Assembly (NCBI GenBank): GCA_964627935.1
Contig: CAZVLB010000011.1
Span: 1-64,000, forward strand
Origin: JAABVY01 sp964627935
GTDB taxonomy: Bacteria > Zixibacteria > MSB-5A5 > JAABVY01
Length of the DNA stretch: 64,000 nt
Reading direction: 5' to 3'
Shown: piece after piece, positions 42,860 to 51,594 of the stretch
How positions within the stretch are numbered: position 1 is the first letter of the stretch
How the letters are laid out: every line of letters starts with the position of its first letter
Notes under the pieces: generated by a model
What the model saw: only the letters and a program-made list of their open reading frames with translations
The model's database searches: none
What the model was told of the DNA's origin: nothing
Made by a program: the position numbers and the translations under genes

Positions 42860-43891
42860 ATGAAGAAGCTGTTAAATACGCTCTATGTCACTACTCCGGA
42901 TGCCTATCTTTCCAGGGACGGTGAAAATGTTCTTATCAGCGTCGAACATGAAAAGAAAATGCGCATTCCGATTCATAATCTTGACGGCATTGTATGTTTC
43001 GGACCTGTCATGTGTACTCCCGGCCTGCTGGGGCTATGTGGCAAAAGAAATGTTTCGGTTTCTTTCCTGAATTTCTATGGCCGATTTATGGCCAGGGTAC
43101 AGGGTCCTGTTTCCGGAAATGTTCTTCTTCGGCGGGAGCAGTTCCGACTGGCCGATAATCCCGATTTCTGCAAAGATATTTCAGAGGTTTTAACCTCGGC
43201 GAAAATCATTAATTGCAGAAATGTTTTGCTGAGGGCAATGCGCGATTATCCTGAGGAGGAATTTTCCGAAACTATCAGGAAAACTTGTGCCAACCTCAAG
43301 CGGATAATTCCCCGGCTTAATACGGCAGGTGACACTGAGGCGGTGAGGGGATGCGAGGGCCAGGCGGCTAACCTGTACTTTGCTGTTTTCGACAACTTAA
43401 TCAGAAAGCAAAAGGAGGACTTTTATTTTAAAAACCGCAGTCGCAGGCCGCCGCTTGATAATGTTAATGCATTAATATCCTTTATCTATACTTTGCTGGT
43501 GCATGATATAGTATCAGCACTGGAATCGGTAGGTCTCGACCCGGCGGTAGGTTTTTTTCACAAAGATCGTCCCGGCAGGCCCAGCCTGGCACTTGATCTG
43601 ATGGAGGAACTGCGTCCGGTCTTTGCCGACAGGCTCGCCTTGTCTTTAATAAATCGTTCTCAGCTTTCTGCAAAGGATTTCAGGAAGACCGAGTCCGGCG
43701 CGGTTATGATGACAGATAAGGGCCGCAAGACAATTCTGGTGGCTTATCAAAACAGGAAAAAAGACAAGATATCTCACACTTTTCTGGAGGAAAAAATCGA
43801 GATCGGCCTCCTGCCCTTTGCACAAGCTATGCTGCTGGCCCGATATATTCGCGGCGATATCGATGGATACCCTCCCTTTATTTGGAAATAG
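42860..43891 (+). CDS. cas1: CRISPR integrase Cas1 (type I-C)
   Basis: The 343-residue Cas1 is the catalytic subunit that inserts new spacers. It has the N-terminal beta domain (LLNTLYVTTPDAYLSRDGEN), the glutamate in RGCEGQAANLYFAVFD, and the metal-binding GFFHKDRPGRPSLALDLMEEL. Size and motifs are those of the I-C group. The array next to it uses an I-C type repeat. Confidence 0.96.
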   Translation: MKKLLNTLYVTTPDAYLSRDGENVLISVEHEKKMRIPIHNLDGIVCFGPVMCTPGLLGLCGKRNVSVSFLNFYGRFMARVQGPVSGNVLLRREQFRLADNPDFCKDISEVLTSAKIINCRNVLLRAMRDYPEEEFSETIRKTCANLKRIIPRLNTAGDTEAVRGCEGQAANLYFAVFDNLIRKQKEDFYFKNRSRRPPLDNVNALISFIYTLLVHDIVSALESVGLDPAVGFFHKDRPGRPSLALDLMEELRPVFADRLALSLINRSQLSAKDFRKTESGAVMMTDKGRKTILVAYQNRKKDKISHTFLEEKIEIGLLPFAQAMLLARYIRGDIDGYPPFIWK

Positions 43892-43901
43892 GAACCTGAG
43901 A

Positions 43902-44192
43902 ATGCTTGTATTAATCACCTACGATGTCAATACTTCCAGTGGAAGCGGACAAAAGAGGCTGAGAAGGGTGGCCCGGATCTGTCAAAATTATGGGCAGAGA
44001 GTGCAAAACTCTGTTTTTGAATGTCTTGTTGATCCGGCCCAGTTTTCAAAAGTTCGGGCAAAATTGATCAAGGAGATCGATAAATCGAAAGATAGCCTTA
44101 GATTCTACTTTCTTGGTAAAAACTGGAAAAGGAGAGTGGAACATGTCGGAGCTAGGGAATCATATGATCCGGAGGGCCCTTTGATTGTCTGA
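43902..44192 (+). CDS. cas2: CRISPR-associated Cas2
   Basis: The 96-residue Cas2 starts at the ATG at 43902 (MLVLITYDVNTSSGSGQKRL) with GGAACCTGAGA upstream; the frame is open further left but only as an overlap with cas1. The ferredoxin-like fold is indicated by NYGQRVQNSVFECLVD and SLRFYFLGKNW. It bridges two Cas1 dimers during spacer integration. The leader and array follow immediately. Confidence 0.95.
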   Translation: MLVLITYDVNTSSGSGQKRLRRVARICQNYGQRVQNSVFECLVDPAQFSKVRAKLIKEIDKSKDSLRFYFLGKNWKRRVEHVGARESYDPEGPLIV

Positions 44193-44376
44193 TTTGCATA
44201 ATCGCGAACCATAAGCAAAAGAGACTTCGGTCACATTTCGCGCCATTATAACCGGTTGTCATTCTGATGCTTAATAATTATATGGTGCATAATAATAGCC
44301 AATTATTGCTATATTGCAGAGGTTCGCGCAAATTGATTTCTTTGTTATTGATTGCCAATGACTTATAATTGGTACA
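44193..44376 (+). promoter_or_regulatory. CRISPR leader
   Basis: This AT-rich stretch of 184 bases lies between the cas2 stop and the first repeat, the usual place for a type I-C leader with the array promoter and the integration signals. An AT-rich tract with TATATTG-like -10 candidates occurs at about 44310-44320; I cannot single out one promoter. Confidence 0.75.
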
Positions 44377-46899
44377 GTTGCCCCCCTCGCGGGGGCGTGG
44401 ATTGAAACGTCGGAACCCGATGTTACAGAACGAGATATGGGGGGTTGCCCCCCTCGCGGGGGCGTGGATTGAAACCTCTATAATATCGGACATCTCCACG
44501 TTTTTGTTTATGTTGCCCCCCTCGCGGGGGCGTGGATTGAAACTGGTTGGGCCCCCTACCAAAAAAAGAGTGGAGAGGGTTGCCCCCCTCGCGGGGGCGT
44601 GGATTGAAACCGCGTGCTCCAAACTCCTCCGCTCAATGGCCTCAGGTTGCCCCCCTCGCGGGGGCGTGGATTGAAACCGCCAACTGGCCATCGTCCCACC
44701 ATAAGCGATATGTTGCCCCCCTCGCGGGGGCGTGGATTGAAACACGAGAACGGTAAGATAGTTGAGGTGATTGTATGGTTGCCCCCCTCGCGGGGGCGTG
44801 GATTGAAACGGTTTATGTGGCACGATAACGGCCAGTTGTGGGAACGTTGCCCCCCTCGCGGGGGCGTGGATTGAAACGTGGGACGAAAATGGCCAGTTGT
44901 TGGCACATGGTTGTTGCCCCCCTCGCGGGGGCGTGGATTGAAACACATATTGCCGGGTAACCGAAGCCATGTCCGCTACCGTTGCCCCCCTCGCGGGGGC
45001 GTGGATTGAAACTTGCTCTAATTAGGTTAACATTGTGCTATATAATGAGGTTGCCCCCCTCGCGGGGGCGTGGATTGAAACGGTTGGTGGTAGGGGGTTC
45101 TGGTTGGGCCCCCTACGTTGCCCCCCTCGCGGGGGCGTGGATTGAAACCGTTGTGCATTAGTCAATTCCGGGGCAGTAATCAGGGTTGCCCCCCTCGCGG
45201 GGGCGTGGATTGAAACAAAAATGAATGTTTCCGGATTTTCGGGATCGGGCAAGTTGCCCCCCTCGCGGGGGCGTGGATTGAAACTTCATGTAGTCCAATA
45301 TCTTAGCCGAGGTATAAGACTGTTGCCCCCCTCGCGGGGGCGTGGATTGAAACATCAGTGATGGCATATATGGGTTTGAATCCGGATTGTTGCCCCCCTC
45401 GCGGGGGCGTGGATTGAAACGGATCGAGATCGGGCAATAGTGCGGCGGTAATGAATGGTTGCCCCCCTCGCGGGGGCGTGGATTGAAACACAACAAGAGT
45501 GAATGCGAGATCACAACCGAGCAGTTGCCCCCCTCGCGGGGGCGTGGATTGAAACAGTTCAGTCATTTTTTTACTCTCCTGTTTGATTTGGTTGCCCCCC
45601 TCGCGGGGGCGTGGATTGAAACAGTCATGGATTTCAGATCCTTGTCGGAACCCGATGGTTGCCCCCCTCGCGGGGGCGTGGATTGAAACGTATCAGTTTC
45701 GGAAAAAAATCCCGGAAGCGTATGTGTTGCCCCCCTCGCGGGGGCGTGGATTGAAACTCGAGCATATGGCTGACTGTGATGTCGTTGTCTGTGAGTTGCC
45801 CCCCTCGCGGGGGCGTGGATTGAAACTCTGCAGGGCGCATGGTACTGGCCAAGCATTCTATGTTGCCCCCCTCGCGGGGGCGTGGATTGAAACGGTTTCC
45901 CAAACCGCCGGGCAGGCCAACTGGCCTGCGTTGCCCCCCTCGCGGGGGCGTGGATTGAAACTTGCTCTAATTAGGTTAACATTGTGCTATATAATGAGTT
46001 GCCCCCCTCGCGGGGGCGTGGATTGAAACGCGTTTGCGCCGCCTGAGTTCCAGGGCAATCGCCGCGTTGCCCCCCTCGCGGGGGCGTGGATTGAAACCGA
46101 AGTTGAACGCTGGCCAAACCTGTCAATGGTTGGTTGCCCCCCTCGCGGGGGCGTGGATTGAAACTGGGTGGGTGTAGTACCCGGCCCATTGATCGCAAGT
46201 TGCCCCCCTCGCGGGGGCGTGGATTGAAACTTGAGCTGGAAGCCACATCTGCCGGCTTACTTTTGTTGCCCCCCTCGCGGGGGCGTGGATTGAAACTGAG
46301 TGAGCTCAAAAGATTAACCAGGCTGATCGAGTTGCCCCCCTCGCGGGGGCGTGGATTGAAACTTGGATTTTCTACGGCTTTTCATATTTTTTTTACCGTT
46401 GCCCCCCTCGCGGGGGCGTGGATTGAAACTCGAGTATATGGCTGACTGTGATGTCGTTGTCTGCGTTGCCCCCCTCGCGGGGGCGTGGATTGAAACCTGT
46501 AGTGCTTCATGTTGTTCCCTTTGTATATGCGTTGCCCCCCTCGCGGGGGCGTGGATTGAAACATATCATCAGCCAGTCATGCTGATCGATGGTAACCTGT
46601 TGCCCCCCTCGCGGGGGCGTGGATTGAAACGCGCGATAGTAAGAGCAAGAGAAGAGAGAGAGAGAGTTGCCCCCCTCGCGGGGGCGTGGATTGAAACATG
46701 GCGAATATCGTTCGTGGTACGAGAACGGCCAGGTTGCCCCCCTCGCGGGGGCGTGGATTGAAACACATATTGCCGAGTGACCGAGGCCATGTCCGCGACC
46801 GTTGCCCCCCTCGCGGGGGCGTGGATTGAAACTGGACTACACGACGGGTGGCAACCGGGATCAAGAGGTTGCCCCCCTCGCGGGGGCGTGGATTGAAAC
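44377..46899 (+). CRISPR. Type I-C CRISPR array, 38 repeats and 37 spacers
   Basis: The 32-base repeat begins GTTGCCCCCCTCGCGGGGGC and ends GTGGATTGAAAC. It forms a GCCCCC / GGGGGC hairpin and carries the I-C ATTGAAAC end. I counted repeat starts from 44377, 44444, 44512 and 44579 through 46733, 46801 and 46868, all apparently identical, including the last. Spacers are 34-37 bases. The leader end is at the cas2 side, so low-numbered spacers are newest. Spacers 10 and 24 are the same; 9/36 and 21/31 are variants; 1/19 and 3/11 overlap; 5, 6, 7, 8 and 35 are related in coding content. The absence of repeat decay suggests an active or recently active locus. Confidence 0.98.
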
Positions 46900-46946
46900 C
46901 ATAAGATTTGAATTGTGGATGCAATAATGAGGGAATATCAATCCAT

Positions 46947-48620
46947 TCATTCGCATGGGGCCGGACTGCCGTCCAGGAAGACAAAATTTATGATCCAAAC
47001 CGCGTCGGAGACATTGATCTCACCATCGCAGTTGACCTCACCCGCCTCGAGCGGATCGGGGGATGGTCCCCCGGCAAAGACGAAGTTTATGATCCAGACC
47101 GCATCGCTGACATTGACCTGCGAATCAGAATTGGCATCACCGCACATGACCGGATCGGGCAGAACAGCAAAACTGTAATATCCCTGCGGCGCGGCGCGCG
47201 GCAATGTTTCGAATCGGCCCGAGGAATCGGCCGCCTGAAGATAATATTCCAGTACTGTTCCGCCGCTGTGATCGGGTATAATCGCCTCAAATGAATCCAC
47301 AGCGACGCTGCCCAAAAGCACCGAGTCCCATTCGGCATAATACTGCTTGCGCCACTTGACCTGCAACTGATCGGTAATCAATCCGGCGCCGTTGCGATCA
47401 TCGATATTTGCGGCAACCGGGATTCCATCAATCGATTGAACCGCAGAGTCGATCGGCCTGTGAGTCATGCGCAACATATTGCGGTCAAAGATCGCCATCG
47501 TGCGGCAATGCAGGGCATCGTAATAATACCAGTTGGCATAATAGAATCCGATAACCTCGTATCCGGGCATGGCCCCACTATAGGTTTGCAGGGCATCGGT
47601 ATCTGATGATATCCCGAATGTCGGCACCAGTACTTTCTTGTTCAATATCAGCGAATTTGTATAAGCGGCGGTGCTGTTTCCATTGTATGATCCGCAATAG
47701 ATCCTGATGATTTTGTAGGGACGGCCATAGCAATTTGTCAGCCCCTCGAGCTCATTGACAAGCCGATCCATACGCCATTTCTCCGGATGCCAGGAGGGCA
47801 GTTCCTGCACCAGGATAGTTTCTTCATCGAGCATCTTGGCCGAGCAGTCTATATGCTGGATACCGTAATCCTCGGTATTACTGACAATGTTGTATGAGGT
47901 AATCCCGGCCTTTTCTTCAAGAAGATCGAAGAATTCAGAGGAGCTCATCAGAGGCGAGTTTTCATCAATCATCTGCCCGGTGGAAAACGCGGTACCGTGG
48001 CCATCAACCATAATATTCCCGCCGGTCAGATAAGCAGGCAGTTCAATCAACGGGCATCCGAATTCTGTTGCCAGCACGCCATTGACAGCATCATCCTCCT
48101 CATAACCCCGATAAGGCCCCTGCCTGATAATCTCGGCCTGCTTGCCCGGAACCCACGGGTAGCCATCGAACACCGGATCGAGAATGCACCATTGGCCGCT
48201 GCTGTCGAATACCGAATGCGGTCCCCAGTCGCGGGTCCAGTGCGAATAGGTTTCGGCCATGATGAATCGGCAATGCTCCATATTCACACCCCATGACTGG
48301 AAATTGCTGATGGCCTGATTCTGCTGGGACTGAGTTTCGACCAGGATATACAGGCTGTCATCCTCGGCCAGCTCGACTACAAGCTGGGAGGGTATTCCCA
48401 TTGGCCAGCGGATCAATGTGCCCAGTGCCGGTTCCCATTCGGCGCACATACGCGGGCCATGAGATCGATTGGAATGATCTGCATTGGATTCGGCGAATGC
48501 AGTTGAACCTCCCAATAATGAAATAATTGCCAGGGCCGCGGTTAAGATTACCAGTTTTCTGAAATTATCAAGATATATGGCGTTGAAGCATGTAGGTAGG
48601 CGGTTATGATCTGCATTCAT
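46947..48620 (-). CDS. Secreted peptidylarginine deiminase-family enzyme with dockerin tail
   Basis: The 557-residue protein belongs to the PAD_porph / agmatine deiminase family. Those enzymes convert arginine side chains, free arginine derivatives or agmatine into citrulline-type products. It has a signal peptide after a 23-residue lead (LVILTAALAIISLLGGSTAFA). Catalytic landmarks are HWTRDWGP (Asp), GIQHIDCSAK (His-x-Asp), GSYNGNSTAAYTNSLILN, and the nucleophile in DALHCRTMAIFD, Cys372. An Ig-like domain follows (about 410-490), then a dockerin-type duplicated motif (GDANSDSQVNVSDAVWI, VNCDGEINVSDAVWI). Agmatine deiminases are cytosolic, so export points to protein or peptide citrullination like the Porphyromonas enzyme. 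The stop lies 47 bases from the CRISPR array end. Confidence 0.85.
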   Translation of the reverse strand: MNADHNRLPTCFNAIYLDNFRKLVILTAALAIISLLGGSTAFAESNADHSNRSHGPRMCAEWEPALGTLIRWPMGIPSQLVVELAEDDSLYILVETQSQQNQAISNFQSWGVNMEHCRFIMAETYSHWTRDWGPHSVFDSSGQWCILDPVFDGYPWVPGKQAEIIRQGPYRGYEEDDAVNGVLATEFGCPLIELPAYLTGGNIMVDGHGTAFSTGQMIDENSPLMSSSEFFDLLEEKAGITSYNIVSNTEDYGIQHIDCSAKMLDEETILVQELPSWHPEKWRMDRLVNELEGLTNCYGRPYKIIRIYCGSYNGNSTAAYTNSLILNKKVLVPTFGISSDTDALQTYSGAMPGYEVIGFYYANWYYYDALHCRTMAIFDRNMLRMTHRPIDSAVQSIDGIPVAANIDDRNGAGLITDQLQVKWRKQYYAEWDSVLLGSVAVDSFEAIIPDHSGGTVLEYYLQAADSSGRFETLPRAAPQGYYSFAVLPDPVMCGDANSDSQVNVSDAVWIINFVFAGGPSPDPLEAGEVNCDGEINVSDAVWIINFVFLDGSPAPCE

Positions 48621-48854
48621 AAGTGAGTCCCGGTATGTATTTTCTGAGGCCTTATTTAGATTAATATAAATTCTTTGGCGGTTTTGTAAAGAAATATCGC
48701 GGGGGCCTGATTTGTTGACATTTAAACTCAGGAATAAAGAGCGAAATAAATACAATTCAATCCATATTTAAGGGAGCTTCCGGTTGTGCCGCAAATCTGA
48801 ACCGTTATATTCTTCGGGACTGTTAACATACACCCGGGAAAAGGAGAACGTGGA
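48621..48854. other. Divergent intergenic region
   Basis: This region separates the divergently transcribed deiminase and lipoprotein genes and should contain both promoters. A TTGACA occurs at 48714-48719 on the plus strand without a clear -10 partner. AAAAGGAGAAC just before 48855 is the lipoprotein ribosome-binding site. Confidence 0.4.
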
Positions 48855-50915
48855 ATGAACATCAAAAGTGTCATGTTATCCGTGACTATTACAGCGGCTT
48901 TTTTCATTTTTTCATGCGGGGGCGGAGGGAAATCCAGCGATCCTGATAATCAGGCAGACTGGCAAATCGGCAGCCCGACAGAGTATACTGTAGTCGGAGG
49001 ATCCGGTACAATTATTGAGGACAGCCTGACAGGCATTGACTTTGAATTTCCTGATGGCGGCAATGGAACTCTGGCAATCGCCGAAATAGAATCCGGCCCC
49101 GAACCGGAATTCGAGGGCTCGGGTTTCTCACTGGAATACAGCGGTAATGAGAGGATACTCGCCAGGGTGCCCAAAGATGGCGCCTATTGTGTGATGCTAA
49201 TGGGCTATGGCACATCGGCGGGCAGTCGCGACAACCGCAATGAAGATGACTGGCGGGCGCTGGCCGAGATCGAATCGAATTCGAGCGAGGCAGTATTTGA
49301 ACTGATTCCAGCCGCAACGGCAAATTCACGCGGCAACTTTGCCTCGATAATCGCGCATGAGGGCTTCAAATATCATTGGATTACAAGGATACCATCAGGG
49401 AGCAGTGATGCCGTAAAATTGCAGGCGATTAAAAGTCAGGCAATCGAATTTATCGGACATTGTCTCGATTCACTGCCAGCCTCGATAAAAACCGCGGCAA
49501 CCAGTGAATATAATGGCCGTATGGCGCCAACCTTTTATGCCGACGACAATTACTATATCGGCTTCACGCGGCGGCGTGTAATCGGCAATTCAACTACGCC
49601 CATGATTGGAATTATGGCCCACAGCGGGGTCAATACTGTAGCGCATGAAGTCGGCCATTATATGCATCATGTGCTTGTCGGAGACGACAAATATCTTCAG
49701 CTCGAAAATTCAGCGCCCGACAATCATGGCATCGGCGACCTGCATTATGAACGACAGACCATAGTGGAAGACATAGCATATTTCGGGCAATATTTCCTGC
49801 TGGGGAATGTCAATTCCGCTGATGCCACCGAGCCGGCAATAATGATGCATGGCAAGGACCCGGAACTCAAGGATTATCCCAGCTACGAGGGATTCGCATG
49901 CTGTCTCCTGGCACGGCTCCATGCAACAAATCCCAAAATACGGGATATGGAATTCACATCCCAACAGCGTGATTTTCCGGTTGTCGGTGCGAGCTTTGCG
50001 GATTTGTTTGGAATTATTGCGAAAGGCGCCGTGAATGTTGACCAGCTCAGGGAGCATATCAGGGAATATCTGAAAAGCAAAGGTCAGGGGGACAAGTATC
50101 CGGTAATCCTGGAACGTCTGGGGTGGCGCTATATCGCCAAGGCGACGATTGTCAACGAAAATGGTGACCCTGTTAAACATGCCGATGTCAAATGTGTGGC
50201 CAAAGTCGGCTCGACCGAATACTTTACACGAACCGAAAATGGCTATACGGATGCAAACGGAGAAACATCATATATTGAAGTCTTTCCCGACAGCAGTTAT
50301 CTCAGGGTGGAGTATAACAGCCAGAGTCATGATATACCGATATACATAGACCCCGACGGAGCCACAAATGTTCTGGTTGAACTCGGTACTGTGGAAATAC
50401 AGGCGATTGATCTCAGCCGCTTCAACGGGTTTTACATAAACGGACTTGTTCGTGGCAAGCTCAAGACACATTCAACGTATCATCCGGATAGCGAACATTG
50501 GACAGATTTTGATTTCAACACGGATCATGGTTTACAGGGAAGCTTTTCCGGAAATACGTTCACAGCAGTGTGGGATACCGCCATGTATGCCAATCCGGTT
50601 AACTGCAGCGGCACCGTAAGTATCACTATAAATCCCAAAAACAAATCTCTGGTGAGCGCTCACACAGATTTCGTAGAACCTGCTTCGATCAACGCAAAAA
50701 AGCGCGAATACAGCCTCTCAATTGGCAGCATTCCTGTCGCAGAAAGGTGGGATGAAAACCTGATTCATTTCAAGCTCGAGGGAGAGCAGGCTTGCTGGTT
50801 TATTGAGCAACTGAATTATCGCACATATAACGATGAGGGCCTGGACTGGTATGAACTGATCGAATTTGAGTGTGATGAAAATTCGTTTATAATTGTGACC
50901 GTTAATGCATATTAA
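48855..50915 (+). CDS. Lipoprotein with HEXXH metalloprotease motif
   Basis: The 686-residue product has a lipoprotein signal (ITAAFFIFSCGGGG, lipid-bearing Cys at about 22). A beta-rich region follows (25-165), and then a zincin-like motif GVNTVAHEVGHYMHHVLVG with His264 and His268. It includes a possible third ligand region (HYERQTIVEDIAYFGQYFL, about 40 residues later). A C-terminal carboxypeptidase-regulatory-like domain (KATIVNENGDPVKHADVKC) and a further beta domain follow. It is probably an outer-surface metallopeptidase anchored in the membrane. The family is not one I can name, and the third metal ligand is uncertain. Confidence 0.7.
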   Translation: MNIKSVMLSVTITAAFFIFSCGGGGKSSDPDNQADWQIGSPTEYTVVGGSGTIIEDSLTGIDFEFPDGGNGTLAIAEIESGPEPEFEGSGFSLEYSGNERILARVPKDGAYCVMLMGYGTSAGSRDNRNEDDWRALAEIESNSSEAVFELIPAATANSRGNFASIIAHEGFKYHWITRIPSGSSDAVKLQAIKSQAIEFIGHCLDSLPASIKTAATSEYNGRMAPTFYADDNYYIGFTRRRVIGNSTTPMIGIMAHSGVNTVAHEVGHYMHHVLVGDDKYLQLENSAPDNHGIGDLHYERQTIVEDIAYFGQYFLLGNVNSADATEPAIMMHGKDPELKDYPSYEGFACCLLARLHATNPKIRDMEFTSQQRDFPVVGASFADLFGIIAKGAVNVDQLREHIREYLKSKGQGDKYPVILERLGWRYIAKATIVNENGDPVKHADVKCVAKVGSTEYFTRTENGYTDANGETSYIEVFPDSSYLRVEYNSQSHDIPIYIDPDGATNVLVELGTVEIQAIDLSRFNGFYINGLVRGKLKTHSTYHPDSEHWTDFDFNTDHGLQGSFSGNTFTAVWDTAMYANPVNCSGTVSITINPKNKSLVSAHTDFVEPASINAKKREYSLSIGSIPVAERWDENLIHFKLEGEQACWFIEQLNYRTYNDEGLDWYELIEFECDENSFIIVTVNAY

Positions 50916-50960
50916 GGGCCTGTTGAAACAGAACTTTACAGATGGTTGATTGCCATTTTT

Positions 50961-50991
50961 GTCCCCCGGATATTTTCCGGGGGACTTTTTT
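50961..50991 (+). terminator. Intrinsic terminator of the lipoprotein gene
   Basis: A ten-base-pair stem GTCCCCCGGA / TCCGGGGGAC with a five-base loop is followed by TTTTTT, about 45 bases after the stop codon. Confidence 0.92.
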
Positions 50992-51034
50992 AAGTAAAAT
51001 GCCTTTATTTACAACGATTTACGATTTGATTTGA

Positions 51035-51066
51035 AATATAATTACCATTATATTCCTAAATAGGAA
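51035..51066 (+). promoter_or_regulatory. Palindromic candidate PerR/Fur boxes upstream of perR
   Basis: AATATAAT-TACC-ATTATATT (51035-51054) is a perfect inverted repeat with a four-base centre and resembles the AT-rich PerR/Fur box. It overlaps a second near-palindrome TTCCTAAATAGGAA (51053-51066). Both lie 31-62 bases upstream of the regulator start, as expected for autoregulation. Confidence 0.5.
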
Positions 51067-51096
51067 CAATTCCACAATAAGAATGTTAGAGCACAT

Positions 51097-51549
51097 ATGA
51101 AAAACAACGGCGATCATGTCAGCAAAATGATGGACAGGTTCGAAAAGGTATGTCGATCCAGGGGATTACGGATAACTCATCAACGTACCCGGATTTTTCG
51201 CGCCATTATTCAGCATACCGATCATCCCACAACCGAAGATATTTTCAGGCAGGTTCGTGGAAATCTAAAGACGATTTCCCTGGATACTGTATATCGGACA
51301 ATCGCGCTTTTTGAGGAGTATGGTCTGATCAAAAAAGTACCTCATATCGACAATAAAACCCGCTTTGATCACAACCTGTCGATTCATCATCATCTGGTCT
51401 GCACGCAATGCAATAAGATAGAAGATTTCTACTGGCCTGATTTTGATCAGATGAGTCCACCGAGTTCCATATCCGACTGGGGCAAAGTGGATGTCAAGCA
51501 TGTTGTGATTAATGGATTGTGTTCAAGTTGTTGGAAGAAGAACAGTTAA
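51097..51549 (+). CDS. perR: Fur-family peroxide regulator (PerR-like)
   Basis: The 150-residue protein has the Fur-family winged helix (GLRITHQRTRIFRAIIQHTD, then ISLDTVYRTIALFEEYGLI). The metal/dimer domain shows HHHLVCTQCNKIEDF and a second Cys pair CSSC near the end, forming the structural zinc site. It ends 45 bases before katG, and this linkage is why I call it PerR rather than Fur or Zur. It would repress katG until its metal site is oxidised by peroxide. Confidence 0.85.
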   Translation: MKNNGDHVSKMMDRFEKVCRSRGLRITHQRTRIFRAIIQHTDHPTTEDIFRQVRGNLKTISLDTVYRTIALFEEYGLIKKVPHIDNKTRFDHNLSIHHHLVCTQCNKIEDFYWPDFDQMSPPSSISDWGKVDVKHVVINGLCSSCWKKNS

Positions 51550-51594
51550 TGCATGAAAAAGAACATATAACATAACTCAATTTAAGGAGCATAT

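Noticed and set aside
46698..46732. Possible self-targeting spacers against genes in this window
   Set aside because: Comparing spacers by eye with the window showed no long match; a proper search of the whole genome is needed before any claim.
44278..46790. Long open frames on both strands across the CRISPR array, with repeated peptides such as FQSTPPRGGQ and LPPSRGRGLK
   Set aside because: They are translations of the 32-base repeat and spacers; they are a well-known annotation artefact, not genes.
47087..47338. Short plus and minus frames overlapping the deiminase gene
   Set aside because: They are shadows in other frames of a gene with clear catalytic motifs and a signal peptide.
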